This document shows positions 1 to 7,882 of a DNA stretch of 51,116 nt, one piece after another. This DNA comes from CAYNTC01 sp964432925 (GTDB taxonomy: Bacteria; Planctomycetota; Phycisphaerae; Sedimentisphaerales; Anaerobacaceae). The position numbers were made by a program, and so were the translations under genes. The notes beneath the pieces are model-generated. The model worked only from the letters and a program-made list of their open reading frames with translations. It had not been told where the DNA came from and ran no database searches. The stretch spans positions 1-51,116 of the forward strand of contig CAYSPM010000003.1 in assembly GCA_964432925.1 (NCBI GenBank), read 5' to 3'. Each line of letters opens with the position of its first letter. Positions within the stretch are counted from its first letter, which is position 1.

Positions 1-2774
1 CCCTCAATATCATGGCCAAATGAAATTATATCCTTGGTCGAATGCCACTGTTCGTCGAAGAACAGCTTAAAGTGAAAGGTCTCTGGGTCGATGATATGTT
101 CCTGGAATATCTCGACAAGCTCTTCCAATCGCGTTTTTAGCTTCTCCTGCTCCGGCTCGGCGAGCCTCCGCCGAGACGAGTGGTCTTTCCATGCACGATA
201 CAGGTTTGTATATGCCTCCAGCAGGTGCAGATGCGTATTCATAGTTTTTTTCTCTCGTGCATCGCCGGTTGCAAGCCTTGCCCTATCAGCGGCTGACCAA
301 TCTCGGCTGAACGTCTCAAAGTAGCCTTTGTTGGCATCATCGTGACAGTGCTTCTCGATCAGGTAGAACAGCTCCTTCGCCTTTTCAAGCGCGGTGTTGT
401 CACCGGTGGCGAGGTAATATTCCGACAGGCCATAGATTAGAAATGACTGTCCGTACAACTCCTTGCTGTCGTCTATGGGTTGGCCCTTAGCGGAGAGCAA
501 CCAATATGCGCCGCCAAAGTCCTTATCCCAGAAGTGTTGCATTATGTAATCAAAGGAGCGTTTAGCCATCTGGAGATACTCGTCATTTTTTTTGTATCGA
601 TAGGCTGCTGAGAATGTCCACAAAATACGGGCATTTAGCACCAACCCCTTAGGAGCATCCTTGGCGATTGTCCCATCGTTAGACATCCTGCCAATAAAGC
701 CACCATACTCATTGTCCTTACTGTAATTTATCCAGAAGGACAGAATGTTCTTTTCTAATTCATCTTGTGCACTTTTAAGAAAGCTTTCGAGTCGTTTTTC
801 TTCGCTCATTATTGGTGAGCCTCCATAATCAATTTCGACCCTTGGTATTTGTACGTCTTTAGTCGATTTTATTTTTAGATATTTTGAATTGCTATATGTA
901 TTCTCGGCGTAAAAAGCTACTGGCCGAAGATATCCGTAGGCATCTGATTCGCCTGCTCCACTAACATAAATTTTTTTCTGTACCGGTATCTCGTCGAATC
1001 TTTCGCCATCATGCGAAATGGCTAATTTAATATCTTTAGCTTGGCCAGATATGAATGAATACACTTTTACCTTATTAATCTCAAGCGGAACTTTGTAAAC
1101 GATATACGATTCGTTACTTAATACCAGTCTGTGCATATCTTCTTTTGTTTTGCGTGCCTGCTTGTTTTCAAGTGACATCGAGCCAGCTCGCTCGTACATC
1201 AACGAAAAATCCATCATCTCATCTACCAACGTCAAATGCTTTACTAACACTGGCCCGACGACGTTGGATGGCTCGGAAATTCCACCCCCGCTCCTGTCTT
1301 CCAAGCCCCAGCGACTCCCGTCGCTAGACGGGGCTGCGGGCGACAGGAAGACGCGGGTGTTCTTTGCCTTGATCCTATAGAAGTACTGCTTTCCAATTTC
1401 CACATTCATGTCGTTGAAGAGGGGCCGATATGGCACCGCAGCATCTGTAATATCCTGGCCGATGACACTCCAGGGGCCAAGATTACTAACAGAACGTTCC
1501 ACGATATATGACGATGCCCCTGCTGAACCCTGCCAGGAGATAGCGGACACATCATCGATCGGCAATAACCGTGGTGGTTGAGGGATATCAAGCTGCGGAA
1601 TGGGCAATCTTTGAATTTCGTAAGCTTTCTGGCGCATGAGCTTTAGCAGATTGCGTTCATCGTATTCATGGCCCGAGGCAAATCCAGGCCAGTGGTAGGC
1701 CTTATATTTATCGCCACCGAACGGTTCGGAATGCCAATAGAAACCGCCGTCGCGGTTGTGAAACCGCAGACTCCAGATCAACGCCCCGGAAACGCCCTCG
1801 CTAATGACGGTATCGAGCAGCTCTCGAACGGCTTCGGTCTGGACAAATCCGAATTCCCCAACGAAGTAAGGCTTCTTGCCCTTGACTCGCGCGCAATTGG
1901 CTCTGACCTGTTCGAGCATCTCTTGAGGATTTTTGGGGTAGTGATGTGTGGTTACGATGTCGGTCAACGGTTCGTCGATCGATTCATTACGAAGGATACT
2001 TGTATGGAAGCCATCGACAAGAAGATGGTTTTTGTCGAGGCTCTTTATATAGGCAGCTATCTGATGCGTCCACTGAGCCGGACATTGCAGCTCGTTGCCC
2101 GTTTCCCATGCTAAAATAGCTTTGTCGTCCTTATATTTAACGCCTGTACATGTGTTTGTACGGTTGATTACATATTCGATGGTCTGCTTGAAATCGTCTA
2201 TCACTTGCGGATCGGTCCAGAACGCCTCTTTGGTTTTGCCCCTAAAGGCTGCGTACTCGGCAATTCCTCCCCACCAAACCCAGTTGTCCACGAATGGAAT
2301 GATAACACGGACGCCGGTCTTATTAGCCACTTCGAGCACCTTATCCAGAGCGCGAAAGGCCTGCTCATTGAACTGCCCGGGACCTAATACGTGGCGCGGT
2401 ATGTTGGGGTCATCGCCGGCCTTTTTCATCGACAGCGCATAGAGCCGAACAGCCTGGCCGCCCATTTGTTTGATCGATGTTAGCGCATCGGTAATCTCGA
2501 ATTCATCTGGTAAGCGCCAGGGGTTCGTTTGCTCAAATGGAAGATTGTCTTCCACGTAGTGCAGATTGGGAATATTAAAGGATATAAAGCGATATTCCTT
2601 TTGTCCCTCCATCAACTTGTCACCGTCACGCGTTACGAAATACTCGAATAAGGTAACAGGGTTCGGGGTTCGAGGTTCGGAGTTCAGAGTTTGGTGTTCG
2701 GAGTTGACTGGCACCTTAGCCCAGGTCCCTCGGCATAACAGCAAAACAACTGTAACATAGATCATTCTGCTCAT
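1..2774 (-). CDS. GH5 mannanase-like / cellobiose (mannobiose) 2-epimerase fusion, 3' end outside window
   Basis: Secreted enzyme whose frame is open from the ATG at 2774 to the window edge (at least 924 residues). Residues 1-19 form a signal peptide. A GH5-type TIM barrel follows, with the acid/base Glu228 in the motif TGNEL and the nucleophile Glu307 in VGEFG, both in the right order and spacing. Residues about 390-480 look like a fibronectin-III module, and about 510-650 like a beta-rich accessory domain. From residue about 656 the protein reads as an N-acylglucosamine/cellobiose 2-epimerase, with MNTHLHLLEAY and the FGHDIE motif at the very edge. Family knowledge: GH5 mannanases release mannobiose, and such epimerases convert mannobiose to mannosyl-glucose. 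An internal ATG at 809 with GGAGG upstream could allow separate translation of the epimerase. Substrate is inferred; cellulose or glucomannan is also possible. Confidence 0.85.
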   Translation of the reverse strand, partial: MSRMIYVTVVLLLCRGTWAKVPVNSEHQTLNSEPRTPNPVTLFEYFVTRDGDKLMEGQKEYRFISFNIPNLHYVEDNLPFEQTNPWRLPDEFEITDALTSIKQMGGQAVRLYALSMKKAGDDPNIPRHVLGPGQFNEQAFRALDKVLEVANKTGVRVIIPFVDNWVWWGGIAEYAAFRGKTKEAFWTDPQVIDDFKQTIEYVINRTNTCTGVKYKDDKAILAWETGNELQCPAQWTHQIAAYIKSLDKNHLLVDGFHTSILRNESIDEPLTDIVTTHHYPKNPQEMLEQVRANCARVKGKKPYFVGEFGFVQTEAVRELLDTVISEGVSGALIWSLRFHNRDGGFYWHSEPFGGDKYKAYHWPGFASGHEYDERNLLKLMRQKAYEIQRLPIPQLDIPQPPRLLPIDDVSAISWQGSAGASSYIVERSVSNLGPWSVIGQDITDAAVPYRPLFNDMNVEIGKQYFYRIKAKNTRVFLSPAAPSSDGSRWGLEDRSGGGISEPSNVVGPVLVKHLTLVDEMMDFSLMYERAGSMSLENKQARKTKEDMHRLVLSNESYIVYKVPLEINKVKVYSFISGQAKDIKLAISHDGERFDEIPVQKKIYVSGAGESDAYGYLRPVAFYAENTYSNSKYLKIKSTKDVQIPRVEIDYGGSPIMSEEKRLESFLKSAQDELEKNILSFWINYSKDNEYGGFIGRMSNDGTIAKDAPKGLVLNARILWTFSAAYRYKKNDEYLQMAKRSFDYIMQHFWDKDFGGAYWLLSAKGQPIDDSKELYGQSFLIYGLSEYYLATGDNTALEKAKELFYLIEKHCHDDANKGYFETFSRDWSAADRARLATGDAREKKTMNTHLHLLEAYTNLYRAWKDHSSRRRLAEPEQEKLKTRLEELVEIFQEHIIDPETFHFKLFFDEQWHSTKDIISFGHDIE
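2661..2702. repeat. Heptanucleotide tandem repeat inside a coding region
   Basis: Six consecutive 7-bp units of the type GTTCGGA (GTTCGGG, GTTCGAG, GTTCGGA, GTTCAGA, GTTTGGT, GTTCGGA). They lie just after the signal peptide of the GH5-epimerase gene and are translated, on the minus strand, as a low-complexity stretch rich in Asn, Ser, Glu and Pro. Forty-two bases keep the frame. Confidence 0.8.
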
Positions 2775-2907
2775 CGCATAACCTCACTTACCCAGCTATG
2801 GCTCGGCACTCCGCCATGACGATTCAGTCTGTCATTTAAACACAACCTGGGTCGCATATCCGAATGTGAAACGAACTGTCATCTATGACAATGAGATACT
2901 TCGTCTT

Positions 2908-4362
2908 TCACTCAATGTACGTTGTGAATAGGTATTTAGCCAAGTCCAGTTCTGCGCCAACTTTCAGTTTCTCTGTGGCCTGGACGGTTTGGTCAAGATC
3001 GCTGTTCGTACCCAGTTTGTTTGCCTGTTTCTGGATGGTGACCGCTGGATTACTCAGGAATCCGCTGATCGGAACAACAATACAGAGACCAGCCTCTCGG
3101 CATTGGTCTCGCTGGATACGGCCAAGCCAGTGTCCTGGCTCATCCACAAGCACAGAGGGCCGGCGTGTTTCCGCAAAGCCCAATACTCCCCCTGCAGTCC
3201 GCGTGATGCCGAAGTCACTCGCGCGACATGTCGCCAAGTGCATTTCTTCACTGGGGACCTTTCTCTTACTCAGAAACAAACTAGTGTTTTTCAGTATCTG
3301 TCCACCATTCTCAAGAAGCTTGATCGTGCTATTGTCTCGGTCCAAGTCAATTATGGCAACTTCCCCGCTATTATTTACTTTCCTGTTCGTAAGGTTCTCG
3401 ACAATGCCCTTCCACACACCTGTAGTGCCCGTCACGATATATCCAACTCGGTATTGAACGCCTTTCGCTGGCTGCTTTCGGATTCCGGAAATATCATTAT
3501 CGATCTCTTTGCGCAGCTTATTGGCGAGGCTCCAATTCGTGATATCAGGAGGTGGTGGGTCGCCAGTCCAAAGGAGACCCGTCATCTCTCTGAACCTAAC
3601 AGGGCTATTTGCTACATGTGCCTTATAGGCTTGGTGAGGTGCCTGATGAAGGGTAAGCCAGACCTCCCTGGCCTTGAACTCATCTTCCTCGATCATTCTT
3701 AGGTCGTGTTCCGTCGTGGCGATGATGTCGGGCGGAACGAACGACTCTTGCATACAGCCGCGAAGGCCCACTGAGAAGAACCAGTCGCCGACCTCGACTG
3801 ATGGGAAACCTTCGCGACGTGCAACACGATGCAGTTGTGGCACACCCATGCTGATTCCCAGAGCAACACCTCGCCACCATTGAGGCGTCAACTCCTTTAG
3901 TTTACCCCATCCAGTTGAGACTTTCTCCCACTTGTCATCCGATGAGTCGATTTGGTCGGCGCATTCCGGATGACTCCAGTCCTCGCCTTTCATAATCGAT
4001 AGATTGGGGCGGATCCAGTTAGGCTCGCATGGCCAGCAGTGCCAAAGGGGACGAACCCACTTTCTCAGAACGTCTGGTATCTGAGCTCCAATGACGGCAA
4101 CTGTTTTGGGATCCTTGGGGAGCCAGACGAGGTTGTCTGTAGGGACGAGAACAGCTTTGTGCTTCTTGTTCCTTTTCCCGAGGAGGGCTTTCAGGTGCAT
4201 CTGCCCGTTCTTCGCCATCGACGAATTCAAGAAGAATAAATGCAACCTATAGCCCTTCTTGTCTGCCACCCTTACCAATGCACGTGCCAAGCGACAAAGC
4301 ACGTAGAAGGCGCCGCTTCCATCATCATGTGGCGAGAATACAACCGTTTTGCAGTTGTCCAT
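2908..4362 (-). CDS. Divergent GT-B-fold glycosyltransferase-like protein
   Basis: 484 residues, no signal peptide. The start is supported by GGGAG eight bases upstream of the ATG. Residues 7-17 (VVFSPHDDGSG) resemble the first strand-loop of GT-B glycosyltransferases such as MurG. Residues about 379-430 resemble the donor-binding C-terminal half of that fold (a CRASDFGITRTAGG stretch, then EPGHWLGRIQRDQ and a predicted VVP strand). The middle, about 90-300, is rich in Trp and Pro and I do not recognise it. A role as a sugar transferase or sugar-nucleotide-binding protein is inference from two short segments. It sits alone, 133 bp upstream (in its own direction) of the GH5-epimerase gene, and could be transcribed with it. 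Confidence 0.5.
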   Translation of the reverse strand: MDNCKTVVFSPHDDGSGAFYVLCRLARALVRVADKKGYRLHLFFLNSSMAKNGQMHLKALLGKRNKKHKAVLVPTDNLVWLPKDPKTVAVIGAQIPDVLRKWVRPLWHCWPCEPNWIRPNLSIMKGEDWSHPECADQIDSSDDKWEKVSTGWGKLKELTPQWWRGVALGISMGVPQLHRVARREGFPSVEVGDWFFSVGLRGCMQESFVPPDIIATTEHDLRMIEEDEFKAREVWLTLHQAPHQAYKAHVANSPVRFREMTGLLWTGDPPPPDITNWSLANKLRKEIDNDISGIRKQPAKGVQYRVGYIVTGTTGVWKGIVENLTNRKVNNSGEVAIIDLDRDNSTIKLLENGGQILKNTSLFLSKRKVPSEEMHLATCRASDFGITRTAGGVLGFAETRRPSVLVDEPGHWLGRIQRDQCREAGLCIVVPISGFLSNPAVTIQKQANKLGTNSDLDQTVQATEKLKVGAELDLAKYLFTTYIE

Positions 4363-4612
4363 GCTTATTCTCCCTTCATTGTCCTCTCATTAAGAAGGTT
4401 AACTATTGTTTATAAGATTCCGCATTTTCATTCTCTCGACTATACTTCTCCGTAGGGCGTCCACTCAGTGTGGCTGGCGCCACAGCGGACAAACATCCTA
4501 TCATACTCGCTGAACACATTAAACTGAATCTTGTCGGTTTTTTCTGATAGATAATCTATCCGAGCATCCCTGCATTTCTAATAAATTTACGATCACCAGA
4601 TACCAGCCGGTT

Positions 4613-4636
4613 TATGGTGGGGCAAGCCCCACCATA
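4613..4636. repeat. Perfect palindrome, 11-bp arms
   Basis: TATGGTGGGGC and its exact complement separated by two bases. It is not followed by a T run, so it is more likely a REP-like element than a terminator. Confidence 0.7.
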
Positions 4637-4643
4637 CATCTGG

Positions 4644-4663
4644 ATTCCCGCCTGCGCGGGAAT
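4644..4663. repeat. REP-like palindrome, 8-bp arms
   Basis: ATTCCCGC-CTGC-GCGGGAAT. This resembles a widespread bacterial repetitive palindrome of the form ATTCCCGC..GCGGGAATGAC. It is the only copy I see in this window. Confidence 0.65.
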
Positions 4664-4717
4664 GACGAACCTTAATTTAAGGCTGGCTTAAATTATCTTT
4701 CCGCATTCGCGTATCGC

Positions 4718-4747
4718 ATACGTAAAGCGCTTACGCGCTTTACGTAT
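4718..4747. repeat. Palindrome, 12-bp arms
   Basis: ATACGTAAAGCG and its exact complement around a six-base loop. It is the third member of the hairpin cluster and has no poly-T tail. Confidence 0.65.
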
Positions 4748-4770
4748 AAGCCTTTTCTATCGGTTGTTTG

Positions 4771-4793
4771 TTAATACGCTTCAAGCGTATTAA
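4771..4793. repeat. Palindrome, 11-bp arms with one-base centre
   Basis: TTAATACGCTT, one C, then AAGCGTATTAA. Because the centre is nearly absent, it could equally be a protein-binding dyad. Confidence 0.65.
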
Positions 4794-4952
4794 GGCCAAA
4801 TAAAAGAGTGAGCGGTGAATGGTATGGTCCATACAAAATAAATGGTCTTTGTAGATATGTAGGGTGGACTTTAGCGCACCAATAAGAAAAACGAATCGAT
4901 TTCGGTGGGGCAAGCGCCAGCCTACATCTTTCGCGCATCAACACATTAACAG

Positions 4953-4966
4953 GTTACCAATTACCA
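4953..4966. repeat. Short heptamer repeat (two units)
   Basis: GTTACCA followed by ATTACCA. These are the same type of unit as the longer cluster at 22336-22370. Two units alone would be weak evidence. Confidence 0.45.
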
Positions 4967-5082
4967 AATCGAAATTTTTTATAAGCCCTTGTAGATGTGT
5001 ACGACAAGATTGCAGTGGTGCAAGTCCGCAGGACGCCTTACGGCGCCACAATGCGTAGTAAAATCTTACGACATAGACACAA

Positions 5083-5220
5083 GTCATTTCGACCGTAAGC
5101 CTACTTGTGGTGGGCTGAAGCGGAGAAATCTACTTTGAAGGCAGACCTCTCCGCTCGGCCCTACGGGCCTCGGTCGAGGTGACAAAAGAGGGGCAGCCTC
5201 GGTCGAAGTGATAAAAGAGG
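5083..5220. repeat. Dispersed inverted-repeat element (GTCATTTCGA family)
   Basis: The left end GTCATTTCGACCG (5083-5095) is matched by CGGTCGAGGTGAC (5171-5183) as an imperfect inverted repeat. A second right-end copy, CGGTCGAAGTGAT, lies at 5200-5212. The interior contains GGAGAAATCT. The ends are related to the elements at 34367 and 37458 in this window. Confidence 0.55.
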
Positions 5221-5387
5221 GCAGGCTGGTTTCGGTCGGGAGAGCAACGGCAACGTCGATTCCGCCTTACCTACAAATGTGACATGCACCACCTTTGTAG
5301 CAAGTCTTTATAGTTTGCTACTTCCTGTTATTGTGAATAATATATCTGCTCTCAGATTTCATGGATGATAATAACATCGAGGTTAGC

Positions 5388-6167
5388 ATGGAAGTATCGC
5401 AGAATGTTGGTGCGGCGTTGATACTTACAGTCTTAGCCGGTCTTTCCACAGGGATCGGCAGCGCCATCGCATATTTTATTAAAAAGCCGAAAATTGCATA
5501 TCTATCGTTTTCACTTGGTTTATCTGCTGGCGTAATGATTTATATATCCTTTATGGAGCTTTTGCCCGACGCTACGGAAGCCATTGGGCAATTGGGTGGA
5601 TTAGCGGCATTTTTTGTTGGTATAGCTGTCATTGCTCTGATCGACTGGTCGATACCGGAGCCTGAAAACCCACACGATTACGAGGGGCTTGATGCGCCAA
5701 CGGCCCAGCGACAGGATGCCTATCTGATGAGGACGGGCCTATTCACCGCGCTTGCTATAGGGATCCACAATTTCCCCGAAGGCCTGGCTACGTTTGCTTC
5801 AGCACTTAGTGACGTGAAGCTTGGCGTGTTCATTGCTTTTGCGATCGCTATTCACAATATTCCGGAAGGTATCGCGGTGTCGGTGCCGATCTATTACGCA
5901 ACCTCCAACAAGAATAAGGCCTTTTTATATTCATTTCTATCAGGCACTTCTGAGCCAATTGGAGCTATAATCGGTTATTTGATACTGCTGCCTTTCTTGA
6001 CGCCGGCTGTTCTCGCAGCCATTTTGGCGTTTGTTGCGGGCGTGATGATATACATTTCTCTGGATGAGTTAATACCCATGGCTCATCGGTATGGCCACGG
6101 CCATTTAGTCATAACCGGTGTGGTCATTGGTATGCTCATAATGGCTGTCGGTCTGATGATGTTATAA
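5388..6167 (+). CDS. zupT: ZIP-family zinc/divalent metal transporter (ZupT-like)
   Basis: About 259 residues with eight predicted membrane segments. The two metal-site helices carry HNFPEG and HNIPEG, the signature pair of ZIP transporters, and an acidic MELLPD segment lies in an early helix. By family it imports zinc and possibly iron or manganese across the inner membrane. I prefer the ATG at 5388 because GAGG lies six bases upstream. An in-frame ATG at 5361 would add nine polar residues and has no clear ribosome site. The length matches bacterial ZupT. It is monocistronic as far as can be seen, and no metal-regulator box is evident upstream. Confidence 0.9.
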   Translation: MEVSQNVGAALILTVLAGLSTGIGSAIAYFIKKPKIAYLSFSLGLSAGVMIYISFMELLPDATEAIGQLGGLAAFFVGIAVIALIDWSIPEPENPHDYEGLDAPTAQRQDAYLMRTGLFTALAIGIHNFPEGLATFASALSDVKLGVFIAFAIAIHNIPEGIAVSVPIYYATSNKNKAFLYSFLSGTSEPIGAIIGYLILLPFLTPAVLAAILAFVAGVMIYISLDELIPMAHRYGHGHLVITGVVIGMLIMAVGLMML

Positions 6168-6265
6168 GTCTGCGTAGACCTGCAAAAGAAAGAAATCCTT
6201 TACTTTGTGCTCATTAACTATGTTTTAGCCCGGAGCCACTTCGATATTTCGGCGGCTTATTTATG

Positions 6266-6580
6266 TTACTCGACAATGACCGCAGTGCCAAAGACCAGGA
6301 TTTCCGCTGCACTTTGCATAATCATTGAAGTTGCGAATCTTATCCCAACAATTCCATTAGCACCAAGCTGCTGGGCTTCTTCGACCATTCTATCGATCGC
6401 CTGCTCGCGGGATTCAGCCATCATTTTAGTGTAGTCAGTTATTTCGCCTCCGACCAGGTTGCGCAAAATCGCTAAGATATCTCTGCCGATATGTCGCGCA
6501 CGAATTGTATTGCCTCTTACAAGGCCGAGATGCTTTATGATTTTTCTGCCGTCTATATTGGGCGTCGTTGATAAAAGCAT
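6266..6580 (-). CDS. YbjQ/UPF0145 family protein
   Basis: 104 residues. The protein has the family hallmarks: an early LLSTTPNIDGRKI strand, GLVRGNTIRARHIGRD, a central helix with YTKMMAESREQAIDRM, and the LGANGIVGIRF stretch near the C terminus. YbjQ proteins form small pentameric rings of unknown function and are sometimes labelled heavy-metal-binding. It starts four bases after the anti-sigma gene stops, so it is almost certainly the third cistron of the sigma/anti-sigma operon. That makes it a possible effector or modulator of that stress circuit (inference). Confidence 0.9.
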   Translation of the reverse strand: MLLSTTPNIDGRKIIKHLGLVRGNTIRARHIGRDILAILRNLVGGEITDYTKMMAESREQAIDRMVEEAQQLGANGIVGIRFATSMIMQSAAEILVFGTAVIVE

Positions 6581-6584
6581 TGGG

Positions 6585-7031
6585 TTATCTCCTTACATCT
6601 CTGTAACGGTCTTTTCTCCAGAAGTAAACTCTCTCACGCAAAACCGAGACAAATAGAATTGCCAAACCAACTATTAGTGCCAGCAAAGAGAGCTTCAGAA
6701 GCAGGCCCACAGTCTGGTCTTTGATAATTGTCTCTATTAGCTTAAAACCACCGTAGATCACAAGCAGAATTGCTGCAACAGAAAAGAATATCCATCCAAT
6801 GTTGCGCTCGGTACGGTTGTAGACGTTGCTCCAATATTGCTCCCAGATTCTGTCTTCAGGCTCAACGAACTTGACGCCGTCTGTGAGCTGTTTGAGCTTT
6901 TTGAAATCTTTGAGTTCCGCCGAGCATCTTGGACAGGAAGCTAAGTGTTCCTGAAAAGTCTGCTTCTGCTGGTCGTCAAGCTCATTATCCAGATAAGCCA
7001 TCATCAGGTCCTTGTAGTCCTGGCAGGTCAT
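6585..7031 (-). CDS. Zinc-finger anti-sigma factor (zf-HC2 type)
   Basis: 148 residues. The N-terminal domain has the anti-sigma zinc-binding pattern: Cys3 in MTCQDY, then HLASCPRCSAEL at about 29-40, which supplies the His-x3-Cys-x2-Cys. Two predicted membrane helices follow (about 79-98 and 111-130), and the tail is basic. By family it holds the ECF sigma factor at the membrane until a signal releases it. Its ATG overlaps the sigma stop codon as TAATG, so the two are translationally coupled and made in matched amounts. Confidence 0.88.
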   Translation of the reverse strand: MTCQDYKDLMMAYLDNELDDQQKQTFQEHLASCPRCSAELKDFKKLKQLTDGVKFVEPEDRIWEQYWSNVYNRTERNIGWIFFSVAAILLVIYGGFKLIETIIKDQTVGLLLKLSLLALIVGLAILFVSVLRERVYFWRKDRYRDVRR

Positions 7032-7576
7032 TACTGTAGACCTCCTTTCTGACGGTCCAATATCTCTTTCAGCCTTTTGCGTGCGTAGTATAGTCGGCTG
7101 GTCACTGTGCCTCTATTGCAGAAAAGGATCTCGGACATTTCTTCGTATGAGAAGTTGCGAAAGTGCCTCAATATTATCACCTCTCTGTGTTTTTCATCTA
7201 ATTGGGCAATTGCTTTCCAGAGACGGTTCTTGGATTCATTCCTCTCGGCTACAACGCCAGGGTCGAAATGGTCAGGTGCATCTGCATCGAAGGTGTCACC
7301 ATCGATCTCATCGAGAGAAATTGTTCGCCTGATTCTCTTTCTTCTTAGGTGACTAAAGCACAGATTCTTCAGGATTTGATAGAACCACGGAAAGAATTTG
7401 CCGGTTGAACTTAGCTGTTTGATGTTACGAAAGGCCCGCAAGAACGCTTCTTGTGAAAGCTCAAGTGCATCTTCGTGATTACCCACAAAGCCCAGCGCGA
7501 TAAAATATGCGTCTTTCATATGTTTTCTTACGATGGCTTCAAACGCATCTTTAGGGCTACTCCGGGAGCCCCACAT
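7031..7576 (-). CDS. ECF RNA polymerase sigma factor
   Basis: About 181 residues from the ATG at 7576. It has sigma-70 region 2 (DAFEAIVRKHMKDAYFIAL through LSQEAFLRAFRNIKQ, then FFPWFYQILKNLC) and region 4 (KHREVIILRHFRNFSYEEM, ending in the helix-turn-helix GTVTSRLYYARKRL). The frame is open to 7771, but those 65 extra residues are Cys-rich and unlike the family, so the later start is preferred (GGAAA lies about 11 bases upstream). It directs RNA polymerase to a dedicated regulon and is controlled by the overlapping downstream anti-sigma gene. ECF operons often autoregulate, but I could not identify its promoter. Confidence 0.9.
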   Translation of the reverse strand: MWGSRSSPKDAFEAIVRKHMKDAYFIALGFVGNHEDALELSQEAFLRAFRNIKQLSSTGKFFPWFYQILKNLCFSHLRRKRIRRTISLDEIDGDTFDADAPDHFDPGVVAERNESKNRLWKAIAQLDEKHREVIILRHFRNFSYEEMSEILFCNRGTVTSRLYYARKRLKEILDRQKGGLQ

Positions 7577-7882
7577 CTTTATTGGCTTTTCCTGGCAAAA
7601 GCTATCCAATTTACTCAGCTCCCAAAGTGCCGTTAGTGTTAGGCTCCTGCTGCATATTCTGCTTCCACACAAACAGACTCTAAATCCTGCCAGCTTCTTC
7701 AAATAATTTTTACTCATTTCCGTATAAAACTGCGCTAAGATTCTACGAATATATGTCTTAATTGCCAACATAGCTTTTCTTCAGAGCACCCATTAATGAA
7801 AGTTAGTTGAATATATGCCTAATCCGCTAATAATACTACCTACTACCCAAAAGTGGTTTAAGGCTATATAATTAGGATCGCT

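Larger units (their letters stand above)
4363..5387. other. 1-kb intergenic region rich in palindromes
   Basis: No convincing gene. It contains at least four strong hairpins (4613-4636, 4644-4663, 4718-4747, 4771-4793), a two-unit heptamer repeat at 4953-4966, degenerate copies of the motif GTGGGGCAAGC near 4903 and 5015, and an inverted-repeat element at 5083-5220. One short frame at 4864-5058 encodes no recognisable protein. Confidence 0.6.

Noticed and set aside
7772..7882. TPP riboswitch upstream of thiD2-thiE
   Set aside because: The 110-base leader lacks the conserved CTGAGA and surrounding helices.
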